From: JBGSYN01 sp041750975
Lineage (GTDB): Bacteria; Pseudomonadota; Alphaproteobacteria; Geminicoccales; Geminicoccaceae
Direction of reading: 5' to 3'
Assembly: GCA_041750975.1 (NCBI GenBank)
Contig: JBGSYN010000103.1
Coordinates: 8,518-72,517 of the forward strand
Length of the DNA: 64,000 nt
Below the pieces are notes generated by a model. The model searched no databases. It saw only the letters and a list, made by a program, of their open reading frames with translations, and was not told the DNA's origin. A program made the position numbers and the translations under genes. The first letter of the stretch is position 1. Each line of letters begins with the position of its first letter. Below are positions 16,610 through 25,323 of this stretch, piece by piece.

Positions 16610-17932
16610 TTGGCTCAAGACACCCTAATTCGCGGGCCGCAGGTGTGCCTGTCGCGGCCCGCGACGCTCACAGAGCTTTGGGCATGGGCGCTTTGGGACT
16701 GGGCGAGTTCGCCATTCTTTGCGGTCGTCATCACCTTCGTTTTCGGCGCCTATTATATTCAGTCCGTCGCGCCGAACAGTGTGATCGGGACCGCCCAGTG
16801 GGGTTGGGCGATGACGATCAGTGCCCTGGTCATCGCCGTTTTGAGCCCAATCTTTGGGGCCATCGCGGATGCTGGGGGGCCGCGCAAGCCCTGGATAATC
16901 GCCCTCACGGTCGTCAGCGCGGCGGCGACGGCAGCGTTGTGGTGGGCCGTGCCCGACCCGACCATGGCGATCTACATGCTCGGCGTGGTGCTTCTGGCCA
17001 ATGTCACGCTCGAGATCGCCAATGCGTTTTACAATGCCATGCTGCCGGACCTCGCACCGCCCAGACTGATCGGAAGATGGTCCGGCTGGGGCTGGGGCAT
17101 GGGGTATATCGGCGGTATCGTGCTGTTGCTGATCCTGCTTTATGGCGTGATTCTGCCAACCCCGCCCCCTTTCGGCCTTGACCCCGAAAAGTCTGCGGAC
17201 GTGCGGGTCGCCGGACCCATTCTCGCCATTTGGATATTGCTGTTCTCGTTGCCGTTCTTCTTCATGACCCCCGACCGCCCGTCACGTCGGGGGGTGACCG
17301 GGAACGTGGTTGCCACTGGCCTTGCCAATCTGCGATCGACATTCGGCAATCTATATCGAGCGCCGAACACGCTACGCTTCCTGATCGCCCGACTGATCTA
17401 TAATGACGGCCTGAACACGCTTTTCGCGTTCGGCGGCCTCTATGCAGCCGGAACTTTCGGCATGGATACAGCCGAGGTGATCCAGTTCGGCATCGCCCTC
17501 AATGTCACCTCGGGCATCGGCGCTTTCGGTTTCGCCTATCTCGACGACAGGATCGGCTCCAAGCCGACCATCCTGATCTCGATCGTGGGACTTTTCTTGA
17601 GTGGCCTCGTGGCTCTCCTCACCCACGACAAGACGGTCTTCTGGTTCGTAGCACTGGCGCTCGGTATTTTCATCGGCCCCGCGCAATCAGCCAGCCGCTC
17701 GTTCATGGCTCGGCTCAGCCCACCCCACCTGCGGGCGGAGATGTTCGGCATCTATGCGCTGACCGGCAAGGTAACGGCATTCATCGGACCGTTCCTGTTC
17801 GGCACGATGACGTTTCTGTTCGGAACTCAGCGCGCCGGGATGGCGGTCATTCTGGTCATGTTCGTGATCGGCGCCGGCATCCTCTGGACGGTCCGCGAGC
17901 CGCGCGGCGACGCTCCGGAAACCCTGACCTAG
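16610..17932 (+). CDS. MFS transporter, UMF1/Atg22-like
   Basis: A 440-residue, 12-helix transporter. The family hallmark is at the N-terminus: LWAWALWDWASSPFFAVVIT, matching the W-A-L-x-D-W-A-x-S segment of Atg22/UMF1 proteins. Other helices include LSPIFGAIADAGGPRKP (MFS motif A position) and PSRRGVTGN loop. Substrate unknown; fungal Atg22 exports amino acids from the vacuole. TTG at 16610 is chosen because GAGAGGAA lies 7 nt upstream; longer frames run into the preceding gene. Probably co-transcribed with DUF2177. Confidence 0.87.
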   Translation: MAQDTLIRGPQVCLSRPATLTELWAWALWDWASSPFFAVVITFVFGAYYIQSVAPNSVIGTAQWGWAMTISALVIAVLSPIFGAIADAGGPRKPWIIALTVVSAAATAALWWAVPDPTMAIYMLGVVLLANVTLEIANAFYNAMLPDLAPPRLIGRWSGWGWGMGYIGGIVLLLILLYGVILPTPPPFGLDPEKSADVRVAGPILAIWILLFSLPFFFMTPDRPSRRGVTGNVVATGLANLRSTFGNLYRAPNTLRFLIARLIYNDGLNTLFAFGGLYAAGTFGMDTAEVIQFGIALNVTSGIGAFGFAYLDDRIGSKPTILISIVGLFLSGLVALLTHDKTVFWFVALALGIFIGPAQSASRSFMARLSPPHLRAEMFGIYALTGKVTAFIGPFLFGTMTFLFGTQRAGMAVILVMFVIGAGILWTVREPRGDAPETLT

Positions 17933-17937
17933 GCTGA

Positions 17938-18405
17938 TCAGGGGAAAGGGGTGGCCCGATTGTTGCTTCGAATCATCAAGACCTCGACACCGTCGTCGGG
18001 GCTGCCGCCGGTCAGGACGGGGACGGGCTCCGGGGTGTGGAACAAGGTCTCGCCGGCCGCGGAGATCTGTGCATCGACGCCATAGCTGCCATTGGGATCG
18101 ACCGCCTTCTCGAGATAGGGGAGGCGGAAGCTATAGGGCGGGCTGCCGGGATCGAGGCGGCTGAACTCCGCTATGGTCGGCCCGGCATCAGCAGGATTGG
18201 CCATGTCGACCAGCGAGATCATCAGCTGCGCTTCGTCAGGCAATGAGATTCGTTCACGGTAGGTGGCCGTACCGACGACCTCGCGCGAAACGTCTTCAGG
18301 GCGGCTCTGACAGGCCGTCATCCCCAGCAAGATCAGCGTCATGCCGAGTGCGGTATTGGTTCGGGAGTGTGACCTCGTATTGATGACAGGATGAATGGCG
18401 AACAC
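17938..18405 (-). CDS. YbaY family lipoprotein
   Basis: About 155 residues. Hydrophobic ALGMTLILLGMTAC ends in a lipobox, followed by the YbaY-type domain: GTATYRERISLPDEAQLMIS, PYSFRLPYLEKAVDPNGSY and a last GETLFHTPEPVPVLTGG. The domain resembles small pilotin/META-like beta folds. GTG at 18405 is favoured because GGAGGA lies 6 nt upstream; an ATG at 18435 is the alternative. Role in the envelope unknown. The gene converges on the MFS gene with 5 bp between stops. Confidence 0.8.
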   Translation of the reverse strand: MFAIHPVINTRSHSRTNTALGMTLILLGMTACQSRPEDVSREVVGTATYRERISLPDEAQLMISLVDMANPADAGPTIAEFSRLDPGSPPYSFRLPYLEKAVDPNGSYGVDAQISAAGETLFHTPEPVPVLTGGSPDDGVEVLMIRSNNRATPFP

Positions 18406-18540
18406 GAGGGATCCTCCGAAGCCTCCACATTTCACTGCAGTGATATAGAGCCATTGCGGCTCAGCGGAAGCCTAAGCTTTGTCGGGCCGCAAGATTGCCT
18501 TGCCGACTGCCTCGGGAAAGAACCTCGTGGCTCGATCCGG

Positions 18541-20082
18541 TCAGTGGTGGGCCATTGACGTCACGCTCCCGCGCCGGCGCAATAGCCGCTCCAGCAAGGC
18601 CTGATGCAGTTCGCTGCGGACTTCGCTATGACCCGGCTCGGCGCCCAGATCCCTGAATTCATCGGGATCATTCTCGAGATCGAAAAGTTGTGGCCGATAG
18701 CCGAGATAGTGGATGTACTTCCATTTCGGTGTCCGCAGCATGAAGGCGCGGGCATCCCGGGCCGGAAGGCCGAGATTACTGCAAACAGGCTGGGTACTGA
18801 AATCGATCTCGCTGCCGATTACCATGGACCAATCCGTGGTCGACTCGCCACGGATCAGGGGCAGCAGGGATCGACCTTCAAGCCGGTGTTGCGGCAGCGG
18901 CAGGTTCAGCGCCTCGAGAAACGTCGGCACCAGATCGATCGCTTCGACAGGCCGGTGCTCGACGCGGCGCCGCCCAGCGCGTCCGGCTTCGCTCGGATCG
19001 AGCACGATGAGCGGGATCCGAATGCTTGTATCATGGAATAGTTCGTGCCCGCCGAGCCAATGGTCACCCAGATTGATCCCGTGATTGCTGGTGAAAACGA
19101 TCATTGTCTGAGTAAGGAGATCACGCTCCCGCAGAAAGGTGAAAACCCGTCCGAGATGGTAATCGAGTTGACGCACTAAGCCCATATAGGTCGGCATGAC
19201 GATGGCGCGGACCTCGTCTTCGAGCAGCGGCGCGTCGGTCTCGGTTTCACTGAGTGCGGCGAAAACCGGGTGCTGATCGGTCCTCTCCGAGAGGCTTCGT
19301 TTGGCGGGTCGAACCTTTTCTTCGGCATAGAGCGTGTGGAACGGCGCCGGCACGACAAACGGGGCATCGGGCTTGCTGTAGGAAAGATGGAGGAACCAGC
19401 GGTCGTCCTCGGCTTCCCGGATGAAATCGAGCGCCCGATCGGTCAAAAACGCCGTCTCCGAATGACCCTCCCTGATCCGGGCCGGGAAGCCGGCATTGCG
19501 CAGTTCGGCGCCATCCATCAGTTCGCCGTCCGGACCTACCGTGACTTGCGCATAATCTCTTGAAGGACTGTCCGATGGATAACCGACCGACCGCAGCCAG
19601 GCATTATAGCCTTCGGGCTCAGATTCACCGCCTTGGGTCGCTCCCCCGCCGTTTCGTCTGCTGGCGAACTCATAGGGCTCGAAGCCGGCGCTGTTCTGGC
19701 TTTCAGGGATACCGTTCAGCCGGGTCTGGTGCTGCTTGAGGCCAATCCGCTCGAGGCTTGCCCGATCAGTGGCAAGGTCGGTCCGGCCGATGATGGCGGC
19801 CCGCATGACATCGCGCACATAGTCGCCGAGGGTCCACTCACTCAGGGGCACCGGTATCGACGCTCCGGTCACGCCATGGCTGAAGGCCGTGCGGCCGGTA
19901 TAGATCGACGCCCTCGATGCGGCGGTATCGGAAGACTGGGCAAATGCGTGACTGAAGCGCACGCCATTCTGTGCGAGCCAGTCGATGTTGGGCGTGCGCA
20001 GAACCCGGTGGCCGTAGCATGAGAGGAAATCCCACCGGAGGTGATCGCACATGACGAAAAGGAAATTCTTGGGCTGTTGCAT
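18541..20082 (-). CDS. Sulfatase-like alkaline-phosphatase-superfamily hydrolase (Thr at nucleophile site)
   Basis: A 513-residue protein with the sulfatase fold: metal-binding FVMCDHLRWDFLSCYGH at residues 9-25 and SNHGINLGDHWLGGHE further on. In sulfatases the nucleophile is Cys (or Ser) in C/S-x-P/A-x-R; here residues 53-57 read TAASR, so Thr53 replaces the Cys that becomes formylglycine. Thr nucleophiles are known in phosphodiesterases and phosphoethanolamine transferases of the same superfamily, so a phosphoester substrate is a real possibility. No signal peptide is seen. No sulfatase-maturing enzyme is nearby. Substrate unknown. Confidence 0.85.
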   Translation of the reverse strand: MQQPKNFLFVMCDHLRWDFLSCYGHRVLRTPNIDWLAQNGVRFSHAFAQSSDTAASRASIYTGRTAFSHGVTGASIPVPLSEWTLGDYVRDVMRAAIIGRTDLATDRASLERIGLKQHQTRLNGIPESQNSAGFEPYEFASRRNGGGATQGGESEPEGYNAWLRSVGYPSDSPSRDYAQVTVGPDGELMDGAELRNAGFPARIREGHSETAFLTDRALDFIREAEDDRWFLHLSYSKPDAPFVVPAPFHTLYAEEKVRPAKRSLSERTDQHPVFAALSETETDAPLLEDEVRAIVMPTYMGLVRQLDYHLGRVFTFLRERDLLTQTMIVFTSNHGINLGDHWLGGHELFHDTSIRIPLIVLDPSEAGRAGRRRVEHRPVEAIDLVPTFLEALNLPLPQHRLEGRSLLPLIRGESTTDWSMVIGSEIDFSTQPVCSNLGLPARDARAFMLRTPKWKYIHYLGYRPQLFDLENDPDEFRDLGAEPGHSEVRSELHQALLERLLRRRGSVTSMAHH

Positions 20083-20252
20083 GATTATTTTACGTCTTCC
20101 TCTGAAGACACGTTCGACGTGCGCGTTTGTTTCACCCCTACGATAAGACGGCTGCGGACCTGCTTTGTTCCGGCGGAGGCGGGCAAATTCGCTGCAGGAT
20201 CAACGGATCTCAAAGCGACAGGTTGCATACACGGCAAATTTAGGTTCGTTTA

Positions 20253-20282
20253 TTGACAGGGACGGTCCTGTCGAACTAAACA
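20253..20282 (+). promoter_or_regulatory. Candidate rplM promoter
   Basis: TTGACA at 20253-20258 is a perfect -35 hexamer, with a weak -10 (TAAACA, 20277-20282) 18 nt downstream, about 100 bp before rplM. The spacer contains an inverted repeat GACAGG (20255-20260) / CCTGTC (20267-20272). Confidence 0.45.
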
Positions 20283-20378
20283 TTCGCTCTCGCACGTGGT
20301 GCCTTCGGCGCCGCGAGCCTTCTCATTACATAGCGCTGTCGGGTAGTGGATTGCGCTCATCATCTGAAAAGTGCGACA

Positions 20379-20873
20379 ATGATGCGGACTTATTCTGCCA
20401 AGCCCGGCGATATCAACCGGGATTGGCTTCTGATCGACGCGGACGGCCTCGTGCTCGGCCGGCTGGCGGCAATCGTGGCCAACAAGCTGCGCGGCAAGCA
20501 CAAGCCTACCTATACGCCCCATATGGATTGCGGTGACCACATCGTCATCGTCAATGCGGAAAAGGTCGTGCTGACCGGCAACAAGGCAAGCCAGAAGACC
20601 TATTACCGGCACACCGGATATCCCGGCGGCTTGAAGTCGAAGCGGGTCGATACGATCCTCGAGGGTCGTTTTCCCGAGCGGGTGATCGAGGAAGCCGTTC
20701 GCCGCATGGTGCCGAGCGGCCCGCTCGGTCGCCAGCAGCTGCGCAAACTGCATGTCTACAAGGGCGGCGGTCATCCGCATGAAGCCCAAAAGCCCGTCGA
20801 ACTCGACGTTGCCGCGTTGAACCGCAAGAATTCACTTTCCGGCCTCGAGACAAGGGAGACCGCCAATGTCTGA
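20379..20873 (+). CDS. rplM: 50S ribosomal protein L13
   Basis: A 164-residue L13 with the full family pattern: RTYSAKPGDINRDWLLIDAD at the N-terminus, LGRLAAIVANKLRGKHKP, GDHIVIVNAEKVVLTGNK, YRHTGYPGG and MVPSGPLGRQ. It is an early assembly protein of the large subunit. Two ATGs are adjacent: 20379 fits the GAAAAG ribosome site better, while alphaproteobacterial L13 usually starts at the equivalent of the second (20382). The rpsI start overlaps the rplM stop region by 8 nt, the usual coupled pair. Confidence 0.98.
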   Translation: MMRTYSAKPGDINRDWLLIDADGLVLGRLAAIVANKLRGKHKPTYTPHMDCGDHIVIVNAEKVVLTGNKASQKTYYRHTGYPGGLKSKRVDTILEGRFPERVIEEAVRRMVPSGPLGRQQLRKLHVYKGGGHPHEAQKPVELDVAALNRKNSLSGLETRETANV

Positions 20874-21354
20874 GACAGTCGGCAGTTTCGAGGAACTGCG
20901 CAAGCTGCGTCCGACAAGCCCCGAGGCCGAGGTCGAAATCGAGCCGGCACGGCCCAAGCTCGACAAGCTTGGACGCTCTTATGCAACGGGACGGCGCAAG
21001 GAATCCGTGGCCAGGGTCTGGATCAAGGGCGGCTCGGGCAAGATGACCGTGAACGGCAAGCCGATGGCCGAATATTTCGGCCGGCCGGCTCTGCAGATGG
21101 TCATCAACCAGCCCTTCGCGGAGATCAATCGCGAGGGCCAGTACGACATTATGGTGACCTGCAACGGCGGCGGTCTTTCCGGGCAGGCCGGTGCGGTTCG
21201 TCACGGCATCAGCCGGGCGCTCATCAATTACGAGCCCAATCTGCGCGGCATTTTGAAGGCCGGCGGATTTCTCACGCGCGATGCCCGCGAGGTGGAGCGT
21301 AAGAAATACGGCAAGGCCAAGGCCCGCCGTAGCTTCCAGTTCTCGAAACGTTGA
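20866..21354 (+). CDS. rpsI: 30S ribosomal protein S9
   Basis: A 162-residue S9. An alphaproteobacterial N-terminal extension (about residues 1-33) precedes the core, which starts at RSYATGRRKESVARVWIKGG and includes NGGGLSGQAGAVRHGISRAL and the basic C-terminal tail ending FQFSKR that reaches the decoding centre tRNA. It overlaps rplM by 8 nt and is followed by a rho-independent terminator. Confidence 0.98.
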   Translation: MSETVGSFEELRKLRPTSPEAEVEIEPARPKLDKLGRSYATGRRKESVARVWIKGGSGKMTVNGKPMAEYFGRPALQMVINQPFAEINREGQYDIMVTCNGGGLSGQAGAVRHGISRALINYEPNLRGILKAGGFLTRDAREVERKKYGKAKARRSFQFSKR

Positions 21355-21381
21355 GCTTGCTGCATTTTTCGTAGAGAAAAG

Positions 21382-21404
21382 CCGGGAGAGATCCCGGTTT
21401 TTTT
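21382..21404 (+). terminator. Rho-independent terminator after rplM-rpsI
   Basis: CCGGGA (21382-21387), loop GAGA, TCCCGG (21392-21397), then seven T residues. It lies 28 bp past the rpsI stop and ends the ribosomal protein transcript just before the ribokinase gene. Confidence 0.92.
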
Positions 21405-21421
21405 CGTTTCAGAGGCGCGCA

Positions 21422-22348
21422 ATGCTGATCGTGCTCGGTTCGATCAATGTCGATATGGTGTTCAGTCTCGACCATCTCCCGGCACCGGGCGAGACCGTCC
21501 TGACCGAGGGGTTCGATCTCCTGCCTGGTGGCAAAGGCGCCAATCAGGCTGCCGCCGCCGCCAAGGCCGGCTGCCATGTCCGCATAATCGGCTGCATCGG
21601 CGACGACAGCCATGGGGCGATGATGCGCCAGACCCTGCGTCTTGCAGGGGTCGATCTTTCGGGCCTGGTGCTGGGGGCGAAACCGACCGGCCTTGCCATC
21701 ATCGGCGTCGACCGCAGCGGCGAAAACAGCATCATCGTCGGCAGCGGCGCCAATCTCGAAGTCTGGGCGTCGCAGATCGCTGACAGCGATCTCACGCCCG
21801 AGAGGACGCTGCTCTGCCAGAATGAAATCCTGCTGGATGAAACGGTAGCTGCCTTGAAACGAGCCAAGGCTCTGGGTGCGCGATCCGTGTTGAACATGGC
21901 ACCCGCAGGAGTTCTCGGCGATGATGTTCTGGCTGCCGTCGATATCTTCATTCTGAACGAGCACGAGGTGCGGGTGGTCGCAAAGGATGAAACCTCGGAT
22001 CTCTCCGAGATTGCGCTCGGTTTGGCGCGGCGGCATCAGCTCAGCTGCGTGATCACGTTGGGACCGATGGGCGCATTGATGGCCGCGGAGGGGATGGCAG
22101 CGGAGGGCGACGTCGTCCGCTTCGGCGCACTCAATGTCAAGACCGTCGACACGACGGGTGCGGGCGACACTTTCGCGGGCGTCCTCGCAGCGATGCTCGA
22201 TGAAAACCGAACGCTCGTCGAGGCGGTGCGGTGGGCGATCGCAGCAGCCGGCCTTTGTTGCGAGACACTTGGGGCGCAGACCGGTCAACCGAAACGCGAG
22301 GCCATTGCAGCCGCACTAGCGACCATGCAGGCTGGGCCACCCCATTAG
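21422..22348 (+). CDS. rbsK: Ribokinase (PfkB family)
   Basis: A 308-residue PfkB-family kinase. The N-terminal signature LGSINVDMVFSL and LLPGGKGANQAAAAAKAG (sugar-binding Gly-Gly) and the C-terminal VDTTGAGDTFAGVLAAML (catalytic Asp in the anion hole GAGD) are both intact. It would phosphorylate ribose at O5 with ATP to feed the pentose phosphate and nucleotide pools. Start chosen at ATG 21422, behind AGAGG and directly after the rpsI terminator. No ribose transporter is adjacent; the nearby nucleoside hydrolase and rpiB are in separate units. Confidence 0.92.
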   Translation: MLIVLGSINVDMVFSLDHLPAPGETVLTEGFDLLPGGKGANQAAAAAKAGCHVRIIGCIGDDSHGAMMRQTLRLAGVDLSGLVLGAKPTGLAIIGVDRSGENSIIVGSGANLEVWASQIADSDLTPERTLLCQNEILLDETVAALKRAKALGARSVLNMAPAGVLGDDVLAAVDIFILNEHEVRVVAKDETSDLSEIALGLARRHQLSCVITLGPMGALMAAEGMAAEGDVVRFGALNVKTVDTTGAGDTFAGVLAAMLDENRTLVEAVRWAIAAAGLCCETLGAQTGQPKREAIAAALATMQAGPPH

Positions 22349-22424
22349 TCGAACCTTGCGCTGCACTTAATCCGGTTCAGCCGGTTGCCCGTAGCCTATC
22401 GGCAGGACGACAAAGGTTTAGCCG

Positions 22425-23966
22425 ATGGGCACATTACGATTTCTCTTCACCGATCATCTCTCCAAGGAAATCTCGAGTCTCGACGGCATCGATCGCGACA
22501 ACGATGCCGTCTTGATGGTCGAGGTCGATGATGAGACCGATTACGTCCCGCATCACCCGAAGAAGATCGCCTTTCTGTTCTCGGCGATGCGGCACTTTGC
22601 CGAGGAACTGCGCGATGAGGGGGTCGAAGTCGACTATGTGACGCTCGACGATCCCAGGAATGAGGGCTCCTTCAGGGCCGAACTGGAGCGAGCCGTCAAG
22701 CGGCATCTCCCTGAGCGCATTATCGTCACCGAGCCAGGCGAGTACCGGGTCGAGGCCGCAATCGATGACTGGCGGGCGGCGATCGATATTCCGATCGAGG
22801 TGCGCGCCGATACGCGTTTCTTCTGCAGCCGAGACGCTTTCGGAGAGTGGGCCAAAGGCAAGAAGCAGCTCCGCATGGAGATGTTCTATCGCTGGATGCG
22901 GCAGCGCCACTCATTCCTGATGGAGGGCGATGCGCCCGAGGGAGGGCGCTGGAATTTCGACGCGGAGAATCGCAAGCCCCCCAAAAAAGGGCTCGATCCC
23001 TCGGGGCCGATGCGGTTCGAGCCGGACGACATCACCGAAGCGGTGCTGACGATGGTGGAACGACGGTTCGGCAATCGCTTCGGATCGACGCGCCCCTTCT
23101 GGTTCGCCGTCAACCGCACCCAGGCGCGTCGGGCGCTGGACCATTTCCTGCAGCATTCGCTTGCCAGCTTCGGCGATTATCAGGACGCCATGATGGAAGA
23201 CGAGGACTACCTCTTCCACAGCGTCTTGTCGCAATACATGAACTGCGGTCTGCTATCGCCCGAGGAAGTGTGCCGCGAGATCGAGGCGGCTTTCCACGAG
23301 GGCGAGGCTCCCTTGAATGCGGTCGAGGGCTATGTGCGCCAGATCCTCGGTTGGCGGGAATATGTCCGTGGCATCTACTGGCTGAAGATGCCGGGCTACG
23401 CCCGCGAAAACAGGCTCGAGGCGACGCGGCCGCTGCCGGCCTTCTATTGGACCGGCGAGACCGACATGAACTGTCTTGCCAAGGTCATCGATCAGACCCG
23501 CCGCGAGGCTCACTCCCATCATATCCAACGCCTGATGGTCACCGGGAACTTCGCGCTCTTGATCGGGGTTCTGCCCGAAGAGATCTGCGAATGGTATCTC
23601 GCGGTCTATGCCGACGCCTTCGAATGGGTCGAACTGCCGAACACGCTCGGCATGGCGATGCATGCGGATGGCGGCTATCTGGGCTCCAAGCCCTATGCGG
23701 CAAGCGGCAATTATATCAACAAGATGTCGGATTTCTGCGGCAACTGCCGCTTCAACGTCAAAGACAAACTCGGGCCCGACGCCTGTCCCTTCAATTACCT
23801 CTATTGGAACTTCTTGATCGAGAACCGCCAACGACTCGACGGCAATCCCAGGCTCAATCGCCCGTTTGCGACGCTCGATCGAATGGACGGCGACAGGATC
23901 GCCGCGATCAGGAAAGAGTCGAACAAGTTCCTCGCTTCTCTCGAGCCCTGGAAGAAAGCTGCCTGA
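22425..23966 (+). CDS. PhrB-type iron-sulfur (6-4) photolyase/cryptochrome
   Basis: A 513-residue FeS-BCP/CryPro protein (deoxyribodipyrimidine photolyase-related family). Four cysteines fall at residues 350, 438, 441 and 454 (DMNC, FCGNC, DAC), the same numbers as the [4Fe-4S] ligands of Agrobacterium PhrB. The FAD-binding helical domain includes YHAD-like YADAFEWVELPNTLGMAMH and GGYLGSKPYAASGNYI. It uses blue light to repair (6-4) photoproducts in DNA. It is followed by an SDR gene overlapping by 1 nt (TGATG). Location beside a fatty-acid-modification operon suggests control by a light/singlet oxygen sigma factor. Confidence 0.95.
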   Translation: MGTLRFLFTDHLSKEISSLDGIDRDNDAVLMVEVDDETDYVPHHPKKIAFLFSAMRHFAEELRDEGVEVDYVTLDDPRNEGSFRAELERAVKRHLPERIIVTEPGEYRVEAAIDDWRAAIDIPIEVRADTRFFCSRDAFGEWAKGKKQLRMEMFYRWMRQRHSFLMEGDAPEGGRWNFDAENRKPPKKGLDPSGPMRFEPDDITEAVLTMVERRFGNRFGSTRPFWFAVNRTQARRALDHFLQHSLASFGDYQDAMMEDEDYLFHSVLSQYMNCGLLSPEEVCREIEAAFHEGEAPLNAVEGYVRQILGWREYVRGIYWLKMPGYARENRLEATRPLPAFYWTGETDMNCLAKVIDQTRREAHSHHIQRLMVTGNFALLIGVLPEEICEWYLAVYADAFEWVELPNTLGMAMHADGGYLGSKPYAASGNYINKMSDFCGNCRFNVKDKLGPDACPFNYLYWNFLIENRQRLDGNPRLNRPFATLDRMDGDRIAAIRKESNKFLASLEPWKKAA

Positions 23967-24730
23967 TGACGGATGTAATCTGGGTTACCGGCGCCAGCAA
24001 AGGCATCGGGCGGGCACTCGCGATCGAGCTTGCCTCGCGAGGCGCTGTTGTCGTGGCGAGCGCGCGCTCGGCGGATGAACTCGACAAGCTGTCGCAGGAA
24101 GCCTCGAACCTCAAGGGTTCGATCGAGGGATACGCCCTCGATGTGACCGATCTTGCAGCCGTGACCGACGCGGTCGGCGCCATCGAGAACCAGCATGGCA
24201 CGATCAAGACAGCTATTCTCAATGCCGGCACCCACCAGCCCGTCGAGCCCGCGAAATTCGCCGTCGACGATATGCGTAAGCTCTACGAGCTCAATGTTTT
24301 CGGTACCGCCAACTGCGTCGAGGCTGTGCTCAAGCCGTACCTCCAAAGGAATAGCGGGAGGCTCGCCATCGTTGCCTCGGTCGCCGGATATGGCGGCCTG
24401 CCCACGTCCGCCTATTACGGCTCGAGCAAGGCTGCCCTGATCAATCTCGCGGAAACCTTGAGGCTCGATCTGGCCAAGACCGATATCGTCGTCCAATGCA
24501 TCAATCCGGGCTTCGTCAAGACCCCGTTGACCGACAAGAACGAATTCCCGATGCCGTTTCTGATCGAGGCCGAAGTCGCGGCGAAGCGGATCGCCGATGG
24601 TCTCGAAACCGGACGATTCGAGATCGCCTTTCCCCGGCCGTTCATCGCCGTCATGAAGTTGCTCGGTCTGCTCCCCTATAGCCTTTATTTCTGGGCGATA
24701 TCGAGACAAACCGGCAGTGCGAGAAGCTAG
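23966..24730 (+). CDS. Short-chain dehydrogenase/reductase (SDR)
   Basis: A 254-residue classical SDR. VTGASKGIGRALAIELA is the Rossmann Gly-rich loop; ILNAG follows (NNAG variant); Ser is in AIVASVAGYGG and the catalytic Tyr-x-x-x-Lys is in SAYYGSSKAAL. A hydrophobic C-terminal tail (MKLLGLLPYSLYFW) could associate with the membrane, fitting a lipid substrate. It is translationally coupled to the photolyase by TGATG. It converges with the DUF3833 lipoprotein gene with only 3 bp between. Substrate unknown. Confidence 0.92.
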   Translation: MTDVIWVTGASKGIGRALAIELASRGAVVVASARSADELDKLSQEASNLKGSIEGYALDVTDLAAVTDAVGAIENQHGTIKTAILNAGTHQPVEPAKFAVDDMRKLYELNVFGTANCVEAVLKPYLQRNSGRLAIVASVAGYGGLPTSAYYGSSKAALINLAETLRLDLAKTDIVVQCINPGFVKTPLTDKNEFPMPFLIEAEVAAKRIADGLETGRFEIAFPRPFIAVMKLLGLLPYSLYFWAISRQTGSARS

Positions 24731-24733
24731 AGA

Positions 24734-25318
24734 CTATCCTGCGGCAAGCTGCATGTCAGGTCGAACGAAGTCAGCCTGTTCGGCGGCGTCGACCCGCTGG
24801 AAGAAGATGACGACCTCGCCGATGGTAATGCCGTATTTCGACACCCGGCTCTTGTTCATCAACACGCCATTGGGCTGAAGCAGCATCAAGTCGATGAAAT
24901 GAACCTGCATCTCGCGACCGTTCATCTTGAGATTGATGTCATATTCCATCCGCATGGCACGGCCTTCCACCGTCACCAGTGCTGTACCGATGACGTCGCT
25001 AGCAGAACCCTGGAATGTGTTCGGGCCGATCTTGGTCAAGGTCCAGGTGCGGGTGTCTTCCGCGCCATCGTTATAGGAGAAAATCTCCTCTAGCGTAAGG
25101 ACATCTCCTTCGACTGTGCCTTGCGTCGACACAGAAAATTCGCGGCGGATCTTGCCGAACCTGTCCTGAAAAAATCCCCAGGCACGGGTTTCTCCGGCGA
25201 AAAATTCCTCCGGCTTGAACTCCGGATTCGTCCCTGCATAGTCCTCTATATTCATACTTGAACACCCCAATAGAAAGAGGGCGATCCCGAGCGTTAATAA
25301 TCGCCATGGCCGGGCCAA
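24734..25318 (-). CDS. DUF3833 family lipoprotein
   Basis: A 194-residue lipoprotein: signal MARPWRLLTLGIALFLLGC with lipobox LLGC (Cys19). The mature domain fits DUF3833: FFAGETRAWGFFQDRFGKI, LTLEEIFSYNDGAEDTRTW and a final YGITIGEVVIFFQR. Function unknown, but this family regularly co-occurs with Cfa/FAD-oxidase/DUF1365 genes. Last gene of that five-gene minus-strand operon, 5 bp after the MFS stop. Confidence 0.93.
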   Translation of the reverse strand: MARPWRLLTLGIALFLLGCSSMNIEDYAGTNPEFKPEEFFAGETRAWGFFQDRFGKIRREFSVSTQGTVEGDVLTLEEIFSYNDGAEDTRTWTLTKIGPNTFQGSASDVIGTALVTVEGRAMRMEYDINLKMNGREMQVHFIDLMLLQPNGVLMNKSRVSKYGITIGEVVIFFQRVDAAEQADFVRPDMQLAAG

Positions 25319-25323
25319 TTGAC

